Below, in pieces: positions 26,265 to 35,601 of a stretch of 64,000 nucleotides of DNA; position 1 is the stretch's first letter, and each line of letters starts with the position of its first letter. The translations under genes and the position numbers were made by a program. Source of the stretch: Pseudomonas alkylphenolica (GTDB lineage Bacteria > Pseudomonadota > Gammaproteobacteria > Pseudomonadales > Pseudomonadaceae); the NCBI RefSeq assembly GCF_016009175.1, contig NZ_JADUCM010000005.1:1-64000 (forward strand), in the 5' to 3' direction. The notes beneath the pieces are model-generated. The model was not told where the DNA came from. It worked only from the letters and a program-made list of their open reading frames with translations, and ran no database searches.

Positions 26265-28217
26265 GTGTCTTGTCGCTTTCCCGCACGGCAGCGCGGCGCT
26301 ATTGGCCTGATGGCCGCCCTGACCCTGGCGATGGGGCTGGTCTTCATGCTGATGGTGATCGACAGCAGCCGGCTGTATCTGGAGCAACGGCGCCTGCAGC
26401 GGGTGGTCGACATGGCTGCACTGGAAGCTGCAGGACAATACGCCGTCTGCAGCGGCAGCGGGCCGCAAGCTGATGCCGTGGCGCGCGCCAGCGCTTTGCG
26501 CAACGGCTATCAAGCAGCGGCTGACAACACACTGAGCACCGCCTGCGGCACGCTGAAGACCGAAACCAACAGCTTGCGCCACTTCAGCGTCGATGCCTTG
26601 CACAATGACGCCATTCGCGTAACCGCCACGCAGGCGGTGGCCACCAGTGTCGCTGCCGGGGTAATGGCCCTGGCCAGTGGCAATGCGCTGCCCACCACTA
26701 CCCTGTTGAGCGCACGCGCAATTGCCGCAACACCGAAACCGCCGCAGGCCATGCTGCGTATTCGCAGCACACTGGCCACGGTCAATACGCAGCAATCGGT
26801 ACTGCTCAATGCCATACTCGGTGCACTGGGCGGTAATGTGCAACTCGACCTGCTGGGCTGGCAGGGCATCGCCAATACTCAGATCAACCTGCTCAGTTAC
26901 CTCGATCAACTGGCCATCATTGCCAACGTCAGCGCAGGTGATTACCAGCAGTTGCTCAGTGTTGGCGCTACCGCGAGCCAGATGGTCCAGGCTGCGGTCA
27001 AAGTGCTGCAAAAAGGCGGCGCCACCGTCGAGGTGGTGACCAATCTGGGGAAAATCGCCGCAGGGTCGGACAACACCCGGCTGCTGCAACTGGGCAAGAT
27101 TCTTGACCTGCAAAGTGGTACGACCCAGGCCGGGCTCGATGCCAGCGTACAAGTGCTGGACCTGGTGCAAAGCGTCATTTTGCTCTCGACCAAAGAAAGC
27201 GCAGCCACCGTCGAAATGCCGATCGATGTACTGGGGCTGGCCAAAGGTAAAGTCCGCCTGAAGGTGATTGAACCCCAGCAGATTTCGGCCATCGGCAACC
27301 CTAAAAGCGATTTGATCAAGGTGCACACCGCCCAGGTGCGCGCCTTGATCTCGCTTGATCTGCCAGTGCTGAATACGGTGATCGGTTTGGTCAATGCGGT
27401 GCTGGACCTGGCTGCACCGCTGACCAACGTGCTCAATAACCTGCTCCACCTCGATCTGCTGGGCACCGTACAGTCGCTGACCTGCGCGCTCGGCATACCC
27501 TGCAAGGTCAGCGACATCATCCTGCTGCCGGGCACCGTGCACATCGACATCGGGGTCCAGGTGGCGAAAGCCACCAGCGAGATCAGCGACTACAGTTGCG
27601 CCCCCGAAAAGACCCTGACCGCGCCCACCCAAAGCTCCGCTGTCGACCTGGCGATCGGCCAGTTCAAGGACCCCAACGACTTCTTCAGCAAAGGCACCAC
27701 GGCCGTTACTCCGCTGCCGCTGATCGACATCGGCACCAACTACTGCAGTCGCCTGCTGATCCTGCCACCTTCGTGCGGCACACGTACGCCCTTTGTCGGC
27801 GGAGGCATCGGGGTGATGGTCAACGCCCCCCTGCTTGGCAGCAACTCCACCGACCCGGTCTACACCTTGAGGTTCGCCCCCGCAGACCACACGCCACCGG
27901 ACATCAACCAGTCGCCGGCGTACATGAGCACCACCGCAAGCAACATCGTCGACAGCCTGAATACCACCATCGCCGGGATCAAAGTGCAGGCCTACAAACC
28001 CGTGCAGGGCAACATCCTCGGCGGGTTGCTGGACGTCACCGCCGGGATACTCGATGACGTGAAAGCCATCCTTCAGCCGTTGATCAAGGGCCTGCTCAGC
28101 CCACTGGTCAATCCGTTGGTCAACACGCTGCTGAAAACCCTGGGGATTGATCTGGTGAAAGTCGAAGTAGGCGCCAACCTGACCTGCTCCAGCACGCGCG
28201 CTCAGCTGGTGCTGTGA
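26265..28217 (+). CDS. tadG: Tad pilus assembly protein TadG
   Basis: Protein of 650 aa starting at GTG 26265, 6 nt after AAAGGA (another GTG at 26259 overlaps the ribosome site). QRGAIGLMAALTLAMGLVFM (about 9-28) is the single N-terminal membrane segment typical of TadG-like proteins, and DSSRLYLEQRRLQRVVDMAALEAA follows as in the TadG Flp-pilus family. The remainder is periplasmic, rich in leucine and threonine, with several cysteines. TadG is thought to act as a periplasmic scaffold or pseudopilin-like part of the Flp pilus. Here it stands away from the export operon, tail to tail with pprA (16-bp overlap). Confidence 0.8.
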   Translation: MSCRFPARQRGAIGLMAALTLAMGLVFMLMVIDSSRLYLEQRRLQRVVDMAALEAAGQYAVCSGSGPQADAVARASALRNGYQAAADNTLSTACGTLKTETNSLRHFSVDALHNDAIRVTATQAVATSVAAGVMALASGNALPTTTLLSARAIAATPKPPQAMLRIRSTLATVNTQQSVLLNAILGALGGNVQLDLLGWQGIANTQINLLSYLDQLAIIANVSAGDYQQLLSVGATASQMVQAAVKVLQKGGATVEVVTNLGKIAAGSDNTRLLQLGKILDLQSGTTQAGLDASVQVLDLVQSVILLSTKESAATVEMPIDVLGLAKGKVRLKVIEPQQISAIGNPKSDLIKVHTAQVRALISLDLPVLNTVIGLVNAVLDLAAPLTNVLNNLLHLDLLGTVQSLTCALGIPCKVSDIILLPGTVHIDIGVQVAKATSEISDYSCAPEKTLTAPTQSSAVDLAIGQFKDPNDFFSKGTTAVTPLPLIDIGTNYCSRLLILPPSCGTRTPFVGGGIGVMVNAPLLGSNSTDPVYTLRFAPADHTPPDINQSPAYMSTTASNIVDSLNTTIAGIKVQAYKPVQGNILGGLLDVTAGILDDVKAILQPLIKGLLSPLVNPLVNTLLKTLGIDLVKVEVGANLTCSSTRAQLVL

Positions 28218-30901
28218 ACCGGTAGCTCGATACGGAAACACGCACCCTCGGCGGCGTTCTCGGCGCTCAGGCAGCCGCCCATGGCATCGATGATCCCGTA
28301 GCTCACCGAAAGCCCCAGGCCGGTACCGACGCCCACGGGCTTGGTGGTGAAGAAGGGCTCGAAGATACGTTCAAGCAGGCGCGGCTCGATGCCCCCACCG
28401 TTATCCTCGACCAGCAATTGCACCTGACGCTCGCCGGCCTGCATGCGCACGGCGATCCAGGGGTTAAGCTCTCGCTGCTGTTCTCGCCGCGCCAGCAAGG
28501 CATCGCGGGCATTGACCATCAGGTTGATCAGCACCTGCTCCAGCTGGTCCTGGTGACCGCTGACCATCAGGGCCTGCGCCGGGGTTTCGACCCGCAGTTC
28601 CACGCCTTTTCCGCGCAAGCCCTCGGCAAGTAGCGACAACGCGCCTTCCACGGCCTGCCACGGTGCAAACAGCTGTTGCTCGACTTCCGAGCGACGCCCA
28701 AACACACGCATGTGATCCACCACCCGCGAAGCACGCTGGACCTGGGCGTCGATACGTTTGAGCTTGTCCTGCAGGTAATCCGCCTGCACATCACCGTTTT
28801 CAAGGCGCTTGAGCGCGTTGACCACCGCCATGCGCATCACGTTCAGCGGCTGGTTGATCTCATGGGCAAGCCCGGTGGCCATCTCGCCAAGCGTGGCCAT
28901 TTTCGCGCTTTGCAACAGCTGTTGCTGGGTGCGCCGCACCTGGGTGTTGTCACGTCCCACCGCCTGGATTTCGAGCAGCCGCCCCTGCGCATCGAACAGG
29001 CCACGATCCGCCCAGACCCACCAGGCATGCTCGCGGCCGGGTAGCGTCAGGCAGATTTCCGCCGTACTCACCGGCTGCTCCACCGTCAACCCGGCCAGGC
29101 GTTCGACAAAGGCATCGCGTTGCGCCGCCGACATCCACTGTCCCAGGTTGATCCCGGGTAACTGCGCCGTGCTGCACTCCAGGTAATCGGCCAGGGGCTG
29201 GTTGCCAAACACCAGGTTCAGTTCCGGCGTGTAGCGACAGATCATCGCCGGCGAGTCCTCCACCAGCACGCGGTAGCGTTCTTCACTCACCCGCGTGCGT
29301 TCGGCCGCCTCGGTGGCCTCGGTGACGTCCAGCCAGATACCCACCACCTCCACCGGCAAGCCAAGGTCATCGCGCAGCAGGCGGGCCTCATCGAGCACCC
29401 AGTGATAACCGCCCAGGTGGTCCCGCAAGCGATAGCGGCTGCGCACCTGGCCTTCGCGCAACAGCGTGCGCGTACGTGCCAGCCAGATGGACTGATCTTC
29501 CGGGTGCACCCATTGAGCGGGTTGCAGCACCTCATCGCCGACCTGCGCCCAACCCAGCATCGGATGCAGGCTGGCACTGAAGAACTCAGCTTGCAGCGCA
29601 CCTTCGGCGTAGCGCTGGATGTAGATCACCGCCGGTGAACTGGCAATCAGGTTTTCCAGGCGAGCCTGAGCCGCGCTGGCCTGAACCTGCTGAAACTTGA
29701 TGTCGCTGATGTCGAGCATGAAGCCTTGCAGCCGGCGCTGCTGACCACTCCCGCGTACCTGCCCGCACAAGCGATACCAGCGTGGATTGGCCTGCACATT
29801 GTTGTCCAGCAGGCGTACGTTAAGGTGCAACGCACAGCCGTCACGCTGCAACTCGGCCAGCGCCAGTTGCGCCGCTTCGCGATCAGCCGGGTGCACGCGA
29901 CTGAGGCATTGGCCGACGGTCAATCGCGCGGGAACACCCAAAGTTGCGGCCAACCCGGGATCAAGCTGCAGGCTGGTTTCACTCAAACGCCATTGCCACC
30001 AGCCGGCGCCCAGCTGCAGTTGCAGGCTGTCCATTCGTTCGCTTTGCTGTTGCAGGTCGAACGCGGCCAAACGGCTTACCAGGGGCTCCGCATAGGCCGC
30101 GCAGGCATTCAAGGCATCCGCAGCGACCATCGCCTCATGCGCCCCCACACAGATCAACCAGGCCTGCACACAGTGCCCCTGAGCATAAGGCAGCAAGTAC
30201 GCCCCCGCCTGCGGCAACAACTCGCGTAACGCCGCATCGTCGGCACTTGAAATCATTTGCCCGGGAGCCAACCTGCCCAGCAACGGCCCGAGCACCTCAT
30301 CGCTGGGCCAGGGCAGTGGGTCACTGCTGGTGGCGTAGGTCTGCCACCCTGCCTCGCCTTGAAGCAGTATTCGCCCGCCGCTGGCCCGCCAATGGTGGAC
30401 CAGCCACTGCAACTGTTCCTGGGCAACCCGGCCAAGGCATTCGATGCTGCAATCGCGCAACGCTGCCGCCAGATGGCTGGTCAGGTGGCGCTGGCGCTCG
30501 GCACGCACGGATTGCTGGCGGTGTTGCAACAGGTCGCCAATATCGAAGAGCTGCAACAGCCAGCCGTCAGGCTGCGCCTGCAACCAGCCGCGAGTATGCA
30601 GGGTGCCGCCGCTGGCGGTCTTGAAATCAAGGTCCAGAGACTGTGCCTGCCAATCTGTCGGCTCACCTTCAAGCACCAGCAGGCTGTAGGGCTGCACGCA
30701 GTCCTGCAGGCGTGTGCTGCTGTGCGTAGGCAGAGCCAGGGCCGAACGCAACGGGCCGGCCAGGCGCTGGACAATGGCCTGGTCGTCAATCCATACCTGC
30801 AGGCCCACACCCGACACACTGGTCGACGGTTCCGTGGCGGCTGTTGCTACCTGCGCAAAGCGCCCACGCCAGCGCCCGAACAGGCGTTGCCCGCCACTCA
30901 A
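28202..30901 (-). CDS. pprA: PprA-type sensor histidine kinase
   Basis: Protein of 899 aa. The start is a TTG (30901) overlapping the stop of the preceding pseudopilin gene as TTGA; the first internal ATG is about 200 codons in. No membrane helix is visible, so the kinase is probably cytosolic. An N-terminal region of about 290 aa of unclear type is followed by three PAS-like segments (about 290-400, 410-530, 545-660), then HisKA with His680 (GLAHEINQPL) and HATPase (INLMVNARDA, EDNGGGIEP, GTGLGLSVSYG). It should phosphorylate PprB, which controls Tad pilus genes and adhesion in P. aeruginosa. Confidence 0.82.
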   Translation of the reverse strand: MSGGQRLFGRWRGRFAQVATAATEPSTSVSGVGLQVWIDDQAIVQRLAGPLRSALALPTHSSTRLQDCVQPYSLLVLEGEPTDWQAQSLDLDFKTASGGTLHTRGWLQAQPDGWLLQLFDIGDLLQHRQQSVRAERQRHLTSHLAAALRDCSIECLGRVAQEQLQWLVHHWRASGGRILLQGEAGWQTYATSSDPLPWPSDEVLGPLLGRLAPGQMISSADDAALRELLPQAGAYLLPYAQGHCVQAWLICVGAHEAMVAADALNACAAYAEPLVSRLAAFDLQQQSERMDSLQLQLGAGWWQWRLSETSLQLDPGLAATLGVPARLTVGQCLSRVHPADREAAQLALAELQRDGCALHLNVRLLDNNVQANPRWYRLCGQVRGSGQQRRLQGFMLDISDIKFQQVQASAAQARLENLIASSPAVIYIQRYAEGALQAEFFSASLHPMLGWAQVGDEVLQPAQWVHPEDQSIWLARTRTLLREGQVRSRYRLRDHLGGYHWVLDEARLLRDDLGLPVEVVGIWLDVTEATEAAERTRVSEERYRVLVEDSPAMICRYTPELNLVFGNQPLADYLECSTAQLPGINLGQWMSAAQRDAFVERLAGLTVEQPVSTAEICLTLPGREHAWWVWADRGLFDAQGRLLEIQAVGRDNTQVRRTQQQLLQSAKMATLGEMATGLAHEINQPLNVMRMAVVNALKRLENGDVQADYLQDKLKRIDAQVQRASRVVDHMRVFGRRSEVEQQLFAPWQAVEGALSLLAEGLRGKGVELRVETPAQALMVSGHQDQLEQVLINLMVNARDALLARREQQRELNPWIAVRMQAGERQVQLLVEDNGGGIEPRLLERIFEPFFTTKPVGVGTGLGLSVSYGIIDAMGGCLSAENAAEGACFRIELPVHSTS

Positions 30902-31341
30902 AGTTGCAGGCTCGCTGCGGCGGTCAGGTGCGTCGGTAATCGCGGGACTTCGCCAATGCCCGGCAGAATCAGTACCGGCAGCACGGCAGACAGTTTCTCT
31001 TTGGCGTAATCGATCTTCACCGTCAACAGGTTGCCCGCTGTCAGGGTGACACTGGCATCACTGGCAAGCTGGAAGTTCAACGACTTGGGCATCCACGCCA
31101 ACTGTTCGCCCAGTACCCCCTTGGCCAGGGTGTCGACATCGTTGCGGTAGGTTTTGCTCGACGGGTCCAGGGCCACGCAGCGGCGTACGGCTTCACTGCT
31201 GGCCTGGTTGAACGATTGCAGCATGAGCATGGGCAGTCCGTAGCTGACCACCCCGTAGAAGACTGCGAAAAAGATCACGAATACCGCCGCGAACTCTAGC
31301 GCGACTGCGCCTTTTTGTTGTTTGACCGAGCCTGCTTTCAT
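30898..31341 (-). CDS. TadE/TadF-like minor pseudopilin
   Basis: Protein of 147 aa from ATG 31341 (a longer frame to 31389 has only a TTG start). QQKGAVALEFAAVFVIFFAVFYG (about 7-29, quoted in parts: GAVALEF then the hydrophobic run) is a TadE-type N-terminus with the glutamate needed for processing by a type IVb prepilin peptidase, encoded next door as fppA. The globular part has one cysteine, in VRRCVAL. It probably primes or caps the Flp pilus. The gene is upstream of and overlaps pprA and is divergent from fppA. Confidence 0.78.
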   Translation of the reverse strand: MKAGSVKQQKGAVALEFAAVFVIFFAVFYGVVSYGLPMLMLQSFNQASSEAVRRCVALDPSSKTYRNDVDTLAKGVLGEQLAWMPKSLNFQLASDASVTLTAGNLLTVKIDYAKEKLSAVLPVLILPGIGEVPRLPTHLTAAASLQL

Positions 31342-31415
31342 GATCGCGTCTACCCTGACAGTGACACCTGAAAGACAGCATAGAATCATTCAACACAAAG
31401 GGATGCATTTCGCCA

Positions 31416-31886
31416 ATGCAAAGCATTGTTCTGCTGCTGTGGCTTGCCTTGTGCGTTGAACAAGACGTGCGTGAGCGCCAGATTGCCAACACCTTGACGC
31501 TCGGTGCCGCAACCTGCGCACTGGGTTACCTGTTCATCACCGGACACACCTGGATTGGTGCCGATGCCAGCGAAGGCGGCTGGGCACTGGCCATCGTCAT
31601 GCTCCTGACCCTGCCTGGCTACATGCTCGGGCGTTTCGGCGCAGGCGACGTGAAACTGCTGGCAGCCCTGGCTCTGGCAACAGACCGCATGTATATCCTC
31701 GGCACCTTCATCGGCGCAGGCATTGCGGTGCTGATCTGGCTGTCCAGTCGCCGCTGGCTGTGGTCGCTGCTGAGTCAAAAGGTTAAGAACCGTATCAAGC
31801 AGCTGAGCGAACAAGCGTCAACGAAACAACCCTTTGCACCGTTCATATTGGCCGGCTTCATATTGGCCGGTGTCTGGATCCATTAG
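31416..31886 (+). CDS. fppA: Flp prepilin peptidase FppA (A24A/CpaA family)
   Basis: Protein of 156 aa, the short type IVb form without the methylase domain. The two catalytic aspartates are in EQDVRERQIAN (Asp17) and GAGDVK (near 76), the GxGD aspartic protease motif. Four to six membrane helices are visible, and the final FILAGFILAGVWIH is a last helix. It cleaves the Flp prepilin and TadE/F/G-type pseudopilins. It is followed 133 bp downstream by pprB on the same strand. Confidence 0.88.
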   Translation: MQSIVLLLWLALCVEQDVRERQIANTLTLGAATCALGYLFITGHTWIGADASEGGWALAIVMLLTLPGYMLGRFGAGDVKLLAALALATDRMYILGTFIGAGIAVLIWLSSRRWLWSLLSQKVKNRIKQLSEQASTKQPFAPFILAGFILAGVWIH

Positions 31887-32019
31887 TCGCCTAACTACCT
31901 GATCAGCGTCTTCAGTTCTTGTGCATAGTCATAAGGAACGACTACTTTCTAGGGAGTCAGCCACCCGATGCGTAACCCCAGGCTCCGGGAGAGAGGGGCT
32001 TATAAACAGGGAGTAGCGT

Positions 32020-32802
32020 GTGAACAAGACCGTCAAAACCGTGAAGGTGCTGGTCGTCGATGACCAGCCCTTGATCGTCGAGGAACTGTGCGAGTTTCTC
32101 GAAAGCCATGATTACTGCTGTATCCCTTGCCACTCCAGCGCCCAGGCCATCGATAGCTTTGCCGCCGACCCCGCCATCAACCTGGTGCTGTGCGACCTGC
32201 ACATGCCGCAGTACGATGGCGTCGAGCTGGTCAGGGCGCTCAAGGTCATCGCCGGGCATCAGCGGATGTTCGAAGCCATCATGCTCACCGGGCGCGCCGA
32301 CAAGCAGGATGTGATCCGGGCCTTGCGCGAAGGCTTTGCCGACTACTACCAGAAGCCTGTGGACCTCAACGAACTGCTCGAAGGCGTACAACGTCAGGAA
32401 GCGGCGTTGCAGGAGCGCCAGCAAAGCTTCCAGCACCTGGGCGACCTGAACCAGAAACTGCAGTTTCTCGCCGACTCGATCGACGACCTTTACCAGGACC
32501 TGGACAAGGCCCGGGGCCTGGGGCCGCATCGCCGTGCCTCCGACGTCGAGAGCGAGCCCGACACCGAAAGCCTGCCGGCGCTTTTCGAACAGCTGTCACC
32601 ACGGCAACTGGACGTGGCGCGCCTGGTCAGCAAAGGCAAGACCAATTACCAAATCGCCTGCGAACTGGGTATTACCGAAAACACCGTCAAACTCTATGTA
32701 TCGCAGGTGCTGCGCCTGACCCACATGCACAACCGCACCCAGCTGGCGCTGGCACTGTCGCCCGGCAATTCGCCCCTGCATCTGCGGGTAACGGCGCACT
32801 GA
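32020..32802 (+). CDS. pprB: PprB-type response regulator (REC-LuxR)
   Basis: Protein of 260 aa starting at GTG 32020, 6 nt after CAGGGAG. The receiver domain (about 8-122) has Asp14-Asp15, phospho-acceptor Asp59 (LCDLHMP), Thr in IMLTGR and Lys in YYQKPVD. A coiled linker leads to a LuxR/NarL HTH (LSPRQLDVARLVSKGKTNYQ, TENTVKLYVSQVL). In P. aeruginosa PprB with PprA drives the tad/flp genes, the CupE fimbriae and the Bap adhesin. Here it sits between the peptidase and the export operon. A DYCCIPC stretch in the receiver is shared in part with the orphan receiver at 40853. Confidence 0.86.
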   Translation: MNKTVKTVKVLVVDDQPLIVEELCEFLESHDYCCIPCHSSAQAIDSFAADPAINLVLCDLHMPQYDGVELVRALKVIAGHQRMFEAIMLTGRADKQDVIRALREGFADYYQKPVDLNELLEGVQRQEAALQERQQSFQHLGDLNQKLQFLADSIDDLYQDLDKARGLGPHRRASDVESEPDTESLPALFEQLSPRQLDVARLVSKGKTNYQIACELGITENTVKLYVSQVLRLTHMHNRTQLALALSPGNSPLHLRVTAH

Positions 32803-32820
32803 GGCGCCGCCACTCGCCCC

Positions 32821-33084
32821 TTATTTGCTGGACGTATTGCCTTGCTCCCAACGATAGAAGTCCGGGATTTCATAGCGGTAGCTGTCCAGCCAGCGCTGCA
32901 TGCTCTGATCCCGCTCCCGGGGCGTTGCTGTCTGCGGAATCTTCGAGGCCTGCTCATTGCGGGCCTGCATCTGCAGCCAGTTCTCGGTGGCCTGTTGCTC
33001 TTTGGAGGAAGGCCCCGGTTCAATGGCAGAAGCAGCCCACGGCAGTGCACTCAACGACAACATCAGTAGCAATGTGGGTTTCAT
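32821..33084 (-). CDS. DUF3613 protein, small secreted protein at the end of the Tad operon
   Basis: Protein of 87 aa with a signal peptide (LLLMLSLSALPWAASA, cleavage after ASA). The mature part of about 67 aa is polar with QRWLDSYRYEIPDFYRW, the DUF3613 core. The function is unknown. It is found at the end of Tad operons in Pseudomonas (next to tadD), and here it follows tadD by 32 bp, so it is probably a periplasmic Tad accessory. Confidence 0.75.
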   Translation of the reverse strand: MKPTLLLMLSLSALPWAASAIEPGPSSKEQQATENWLQMQARNEQASKIPQTATPRERDQSMQRWLDSYRYEIPDFYRWEQGNTSSK

Positions 33085-33116
33085 GGCGGCCTCACTGTTG
33101 CCTGGTGGGTGGAAAA

Positions 33117-33818
33117 TTACTGCACTGCTGCGACCTGATCGCTGCGCACGGGTCGCGATGTACCCGGTTTCTTCAACTGCTCGGCACGCGACTTCGCCTC
33201 GCTGAACTGAGCGGAACTGAGGTTGAAACGTGACACCAGATCAGCCGCTTGCTGCCACTTGTCCTGGTACAGCAGCAAGCTGACCAGATTGACCGCGGCC
33301 AGGGTGTTGTTGTCTTTGAGCTCGATTGCCGTCAAAAACTCGAAACGTGCCTGTTCGCTGTTGCCCTGATTGAGGTAAACCACCCCCAGGTCGTTGCGCA
33401 CTTTCTCGTCGGTGGGCGCCAGGCGCACCGCCCGCAACAGGTGCAACTGCGCCTGAACGTTGTCGCCACGCGCCGCAGACAATTGCCCCAGGCCATGCTC
33501 GGCCTCGGCCGCAAGGCACCCGCCAAGCAGGCTGCGATACAACGGCTCGGCCTCGCTGCGCCCCAGCAACCGCGATACCTTGGCCTTGCGCAGGCGCACC
33601 TGGGCCATATCGGCTGGCAGTGCCTCCAGGTGCGCCAGGCTGGCATGCGGACGGCCTTCGCTGAGCATCTCGTCGGCCATGCTCAACGCCAGTTCCTGGC
33701 TCGAATCAGGTTTCGAGCACCCGGAGTCGCCGCCATTCAATGCCAACCACGGCGCCTTGCCGTCGGCAGCACACCCCCCCAGCAACATCAGGCTCATGAC
33801 TACAGTGACTGCTTTCAT
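33117..33818 (-). CDS. tadD: TadD, TPR lipoprotein of the Flp pilus
   Basis: Protein of 233 aa from ATG 33818 (GGGAG ribosome site 8 nt upstream; a GTG two codons earlier is weaker). The lipobox LLGGC ends the signal peptide. Three to four TPR-like helices follow (PTDEKVRNDLGVVYLNQGN is the clearest). TadD acts as a pilotin that helps the RcpA secretin reach the outer membrane. It follows tadC by 12 bp. Confidence 0.85.
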   Translation of the reverse strand: MKAVTVVMSLMLLGGCAADGKAPWLALNGGDSGCSKPDSSQELALSMADEMLSEGRPHASLAHLEALPADMAQVRLRKAKVSRLLGRSEAEPLYRSLLGGCLAAEAEHGLGQLSAARGDNVQAQLHLLRAVRLAPTDEKVRNDLGVVYLNQGNSEQARFEFLTAIELKDNNTLAAVNLVSLLLYQDKWQQAADLVSRFNLSSAQFSEAKSRAEQLKKPGTSRPVRSDQVAAVQ

Positions 33819-33830
33819 CCACACTTCTCC

Positions 33831-34718
33831 CTACGAGCCCATGGCCTTTGCCAATGCCGTGAAGCCGGGACCGGCCAGCACGATCAGCAAGGCAGGAAAC
33901 AGAAACACCATCATCACCATCGACATCTTTCCGGACATCTTCGATACCCGTTCCTGCATCCGCGTCAGGCGCCGGTCATCGAGCAATTGCTTGAGTGCCA
34001 GCAGCGATTTCATCGCCGCCCCGCCCTGGGCAAGCAGCTGCTGAAGAATCACACAGGTGTCGCTGAACTCGTCCACTGCCAGCAACTGCGCGGTTTTTTC
34101 AAGTTCCGGGGCCAGCGCCAGGCCTGAATCGACCCGCGTCAGAATCGTGCGCAATTCCTGGCTGAGCACAGGCAGCAGTTGCCGCGCTTCCTGGCTGACC
34201 ACACGCAAGCCCTGCTCCACCGCAAGTCCTGACTCGAACAGCACGCGCAGCAACGGAATGAAGGTCGACACCTCGCGCACGATCTGCTGCTGGCGCCGCG
34301 CTGCGGCGTAGGCCAGCAGACGCTTGGGTAACAGGTACCCCATCCCCATGGCACACAGCGGCATCACCAGCCAGGTGGTCGGACTGTCGCTCGTGGACGT
34401 CTGCTCGGCCACAATGCCAGCACCCAGGGCCAACAGCGGCGTGGCGAACTGGCAGGCGGCAAACAATGCCCGCTGACGCTGGCGACGCCAGCCAACGCGG
34501 TCGAGCAGCAGCCGCGATTCGCTGTCCAGGTTCAGCAAGCGCTGCGCCAGGTGGCTGCTGCCCAGCTGGTGCAGCCAGGTGTCCAGGCGCTTGTCGCGGG
34601 AAAGCTTGCCCTGCAGGCGCAGGGCAACCTGTTTTTGCCTGCGCTGCTGACGAACGAACTGGCTTAGCAGCAACCCGAATGCCGCAAAAAACAGCACCGC
34701 ACTGAGCATCAAGGCCAT
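33831..34718 (-). CDS. tadC: TadC, inner-membrane platform protein
   Basis: Protein of 295 aa from ATG 34718 (GGAG ribosome site); an upstream in-frame extension overlaps tadB and is rejected. The T2SSF domain lies in residues about 150-285 (FIPLLRVLFESGLAVEQGL, FSDTCVILQQLLAQGG), flanked by membrane helices. With TadB it forms the GspF-like platform that TadA drives. It starts one base after the tadB stop. Confidence 0.88.
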   Translation of the reverse strand: MALMLSAVLFFAAFGLLLSQFVRQQRRQKQVALRLQGKLSRDKRLDTWLHQLGSSHLAQRLLNLDSESRLLLDRVGWRRQRQRALFAACQFATPLLALGAGIVAEQTSTSDSPTTWLVMPLCAMGMGYLLPKRLLAYAAARRQQQIVREVSTFIPLLRVLFESGLAVEQGLRVVSQEARQLLPVLSQELRTILTRVDSGLALAPELEKTAQLLAVDEFSDTCVILQQLLAQGGAAMKSLLALKQLLDDRRLTRMQERVSKMSGKMSMVMMVFLFPALLIVLAGPGFTALAKAMGS

Positions 34719-34719
34719 C

Positions 34720-35601
34720 TCAGAGACTCCGCAACATGCGCCACAGCGCCAGACAACCCAGGGCCTGCATGGCAAATGCGCCCAACAGCAAAAGCTGGCC
34801 GTGGCTGTCGTGCCACATGCTCAGCAAGTACGTAGGGTTACTGAGCAAAAAGTAACCGGCTACGCCCACCGGCAACAACGCCAACACCATCGCCGTGACA
34901 CGTGTTTCGCCAGTCATCGCGCGCAACTGGCGAGCACCCTGCTCGCGCTCGCGAATCAGCTTGATCAGGTTCTCCAGCAACTCACTGGCGTTACCGCCGT
35001 AGCGGTGATTGATGCGCAGCCCCAAGGCGAACAGGCGCAACTCGTCCTGATCGTAAAGCTCGGCCAGCTCCTGCATCGCATCGTCCAGGGCAATGCCCAT
35101 CTGCACATTGCGCCGCACCCGTTGCATGGCGCCATGCAACGGCTCGCGCGAGGCGTCGATAGCCCCCAGTACGGCATCGCCCAAGGTTCGACCGGCCTTG
35201 AGACTGCGCACACTGTGATCAAGCAACACCGGCAATTGCTCGATCATGCGTTGCAGGCGCCGGTGGTAGCGCCAGCCCAGGTACACCCGGAACAACAGCG
35301 GCCCGGCCAGTAACAGGAGCGCCGCCAACCACCCGTGCAGCGCCAGCCCGACCAGCAACGACAACAGGGCCCAGAGCGCCATCCACAACACCAGGCGGTC
35401 ATTGCGCCGTTCAAGGCCTGCGCGCTGAAACAGCCGGTCCAGCCTGTGGCGGCCGCCAGGCACGGGCGCCGAGAGTTCCTGCACCCGGCCGAGCCGCTCA
35501 AGAATGCGCTCCGTGCCGGACTTGCGCATGCCGCTGTAGAACAGCCGGACCGAGACACCCAGCAACCCCAGGCACATCAGCCCGAGCAACAGGGCGATCA
35601 A
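34720..35601 (-). CDS. tadB: TadB, inner-membrane platform protein
   Basis: Protein of 293 aa. The start is a TTG (35601) overlapping the tadA stop as TTGA; an ATG at 35577 would give 285 aa and cannot be ruled out. The T2SSF domain is visible at about 120-250 (LLDHSVRSLKAGRTLGDAV, LGLRINHRYGGNASELL) with membrane helices before and after. It partners TadC in the pilus platform. Length and order match Tad loci elsewhere. Confidence 0.87.
   Translation of the reverse strand: MIALLLGLMCLGLLGVSVRLFYSGMRKSGTERILERLGRVQELSAPVPGGRHRLDRLFQRAGLERRNDRLVLWMALWALLSLLVGLALHGWLAALLLLAGPLLFRVYLGWRYHRRLQRMIEQLPVLLDHSVRSLKAGRTLGDAVLGAIDASREPLHGAMQRVRRNVQMGIALDDAMQELAELYDQDELRLFALGLRINHRYGGNASELLENLIKLIREREQGARQLRAMTGETRVTAMVLALLPVGVAGYFLLSNPTYLLSMWHDSHGQLLLLGAFAMQALGCLALWRMLRSL

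Noticed and set aside
26217..28241. 674-codon minus-strand frame across tadG
   Set aside because: Antisense shadow, low-complexity His/Gln/Arg composition.
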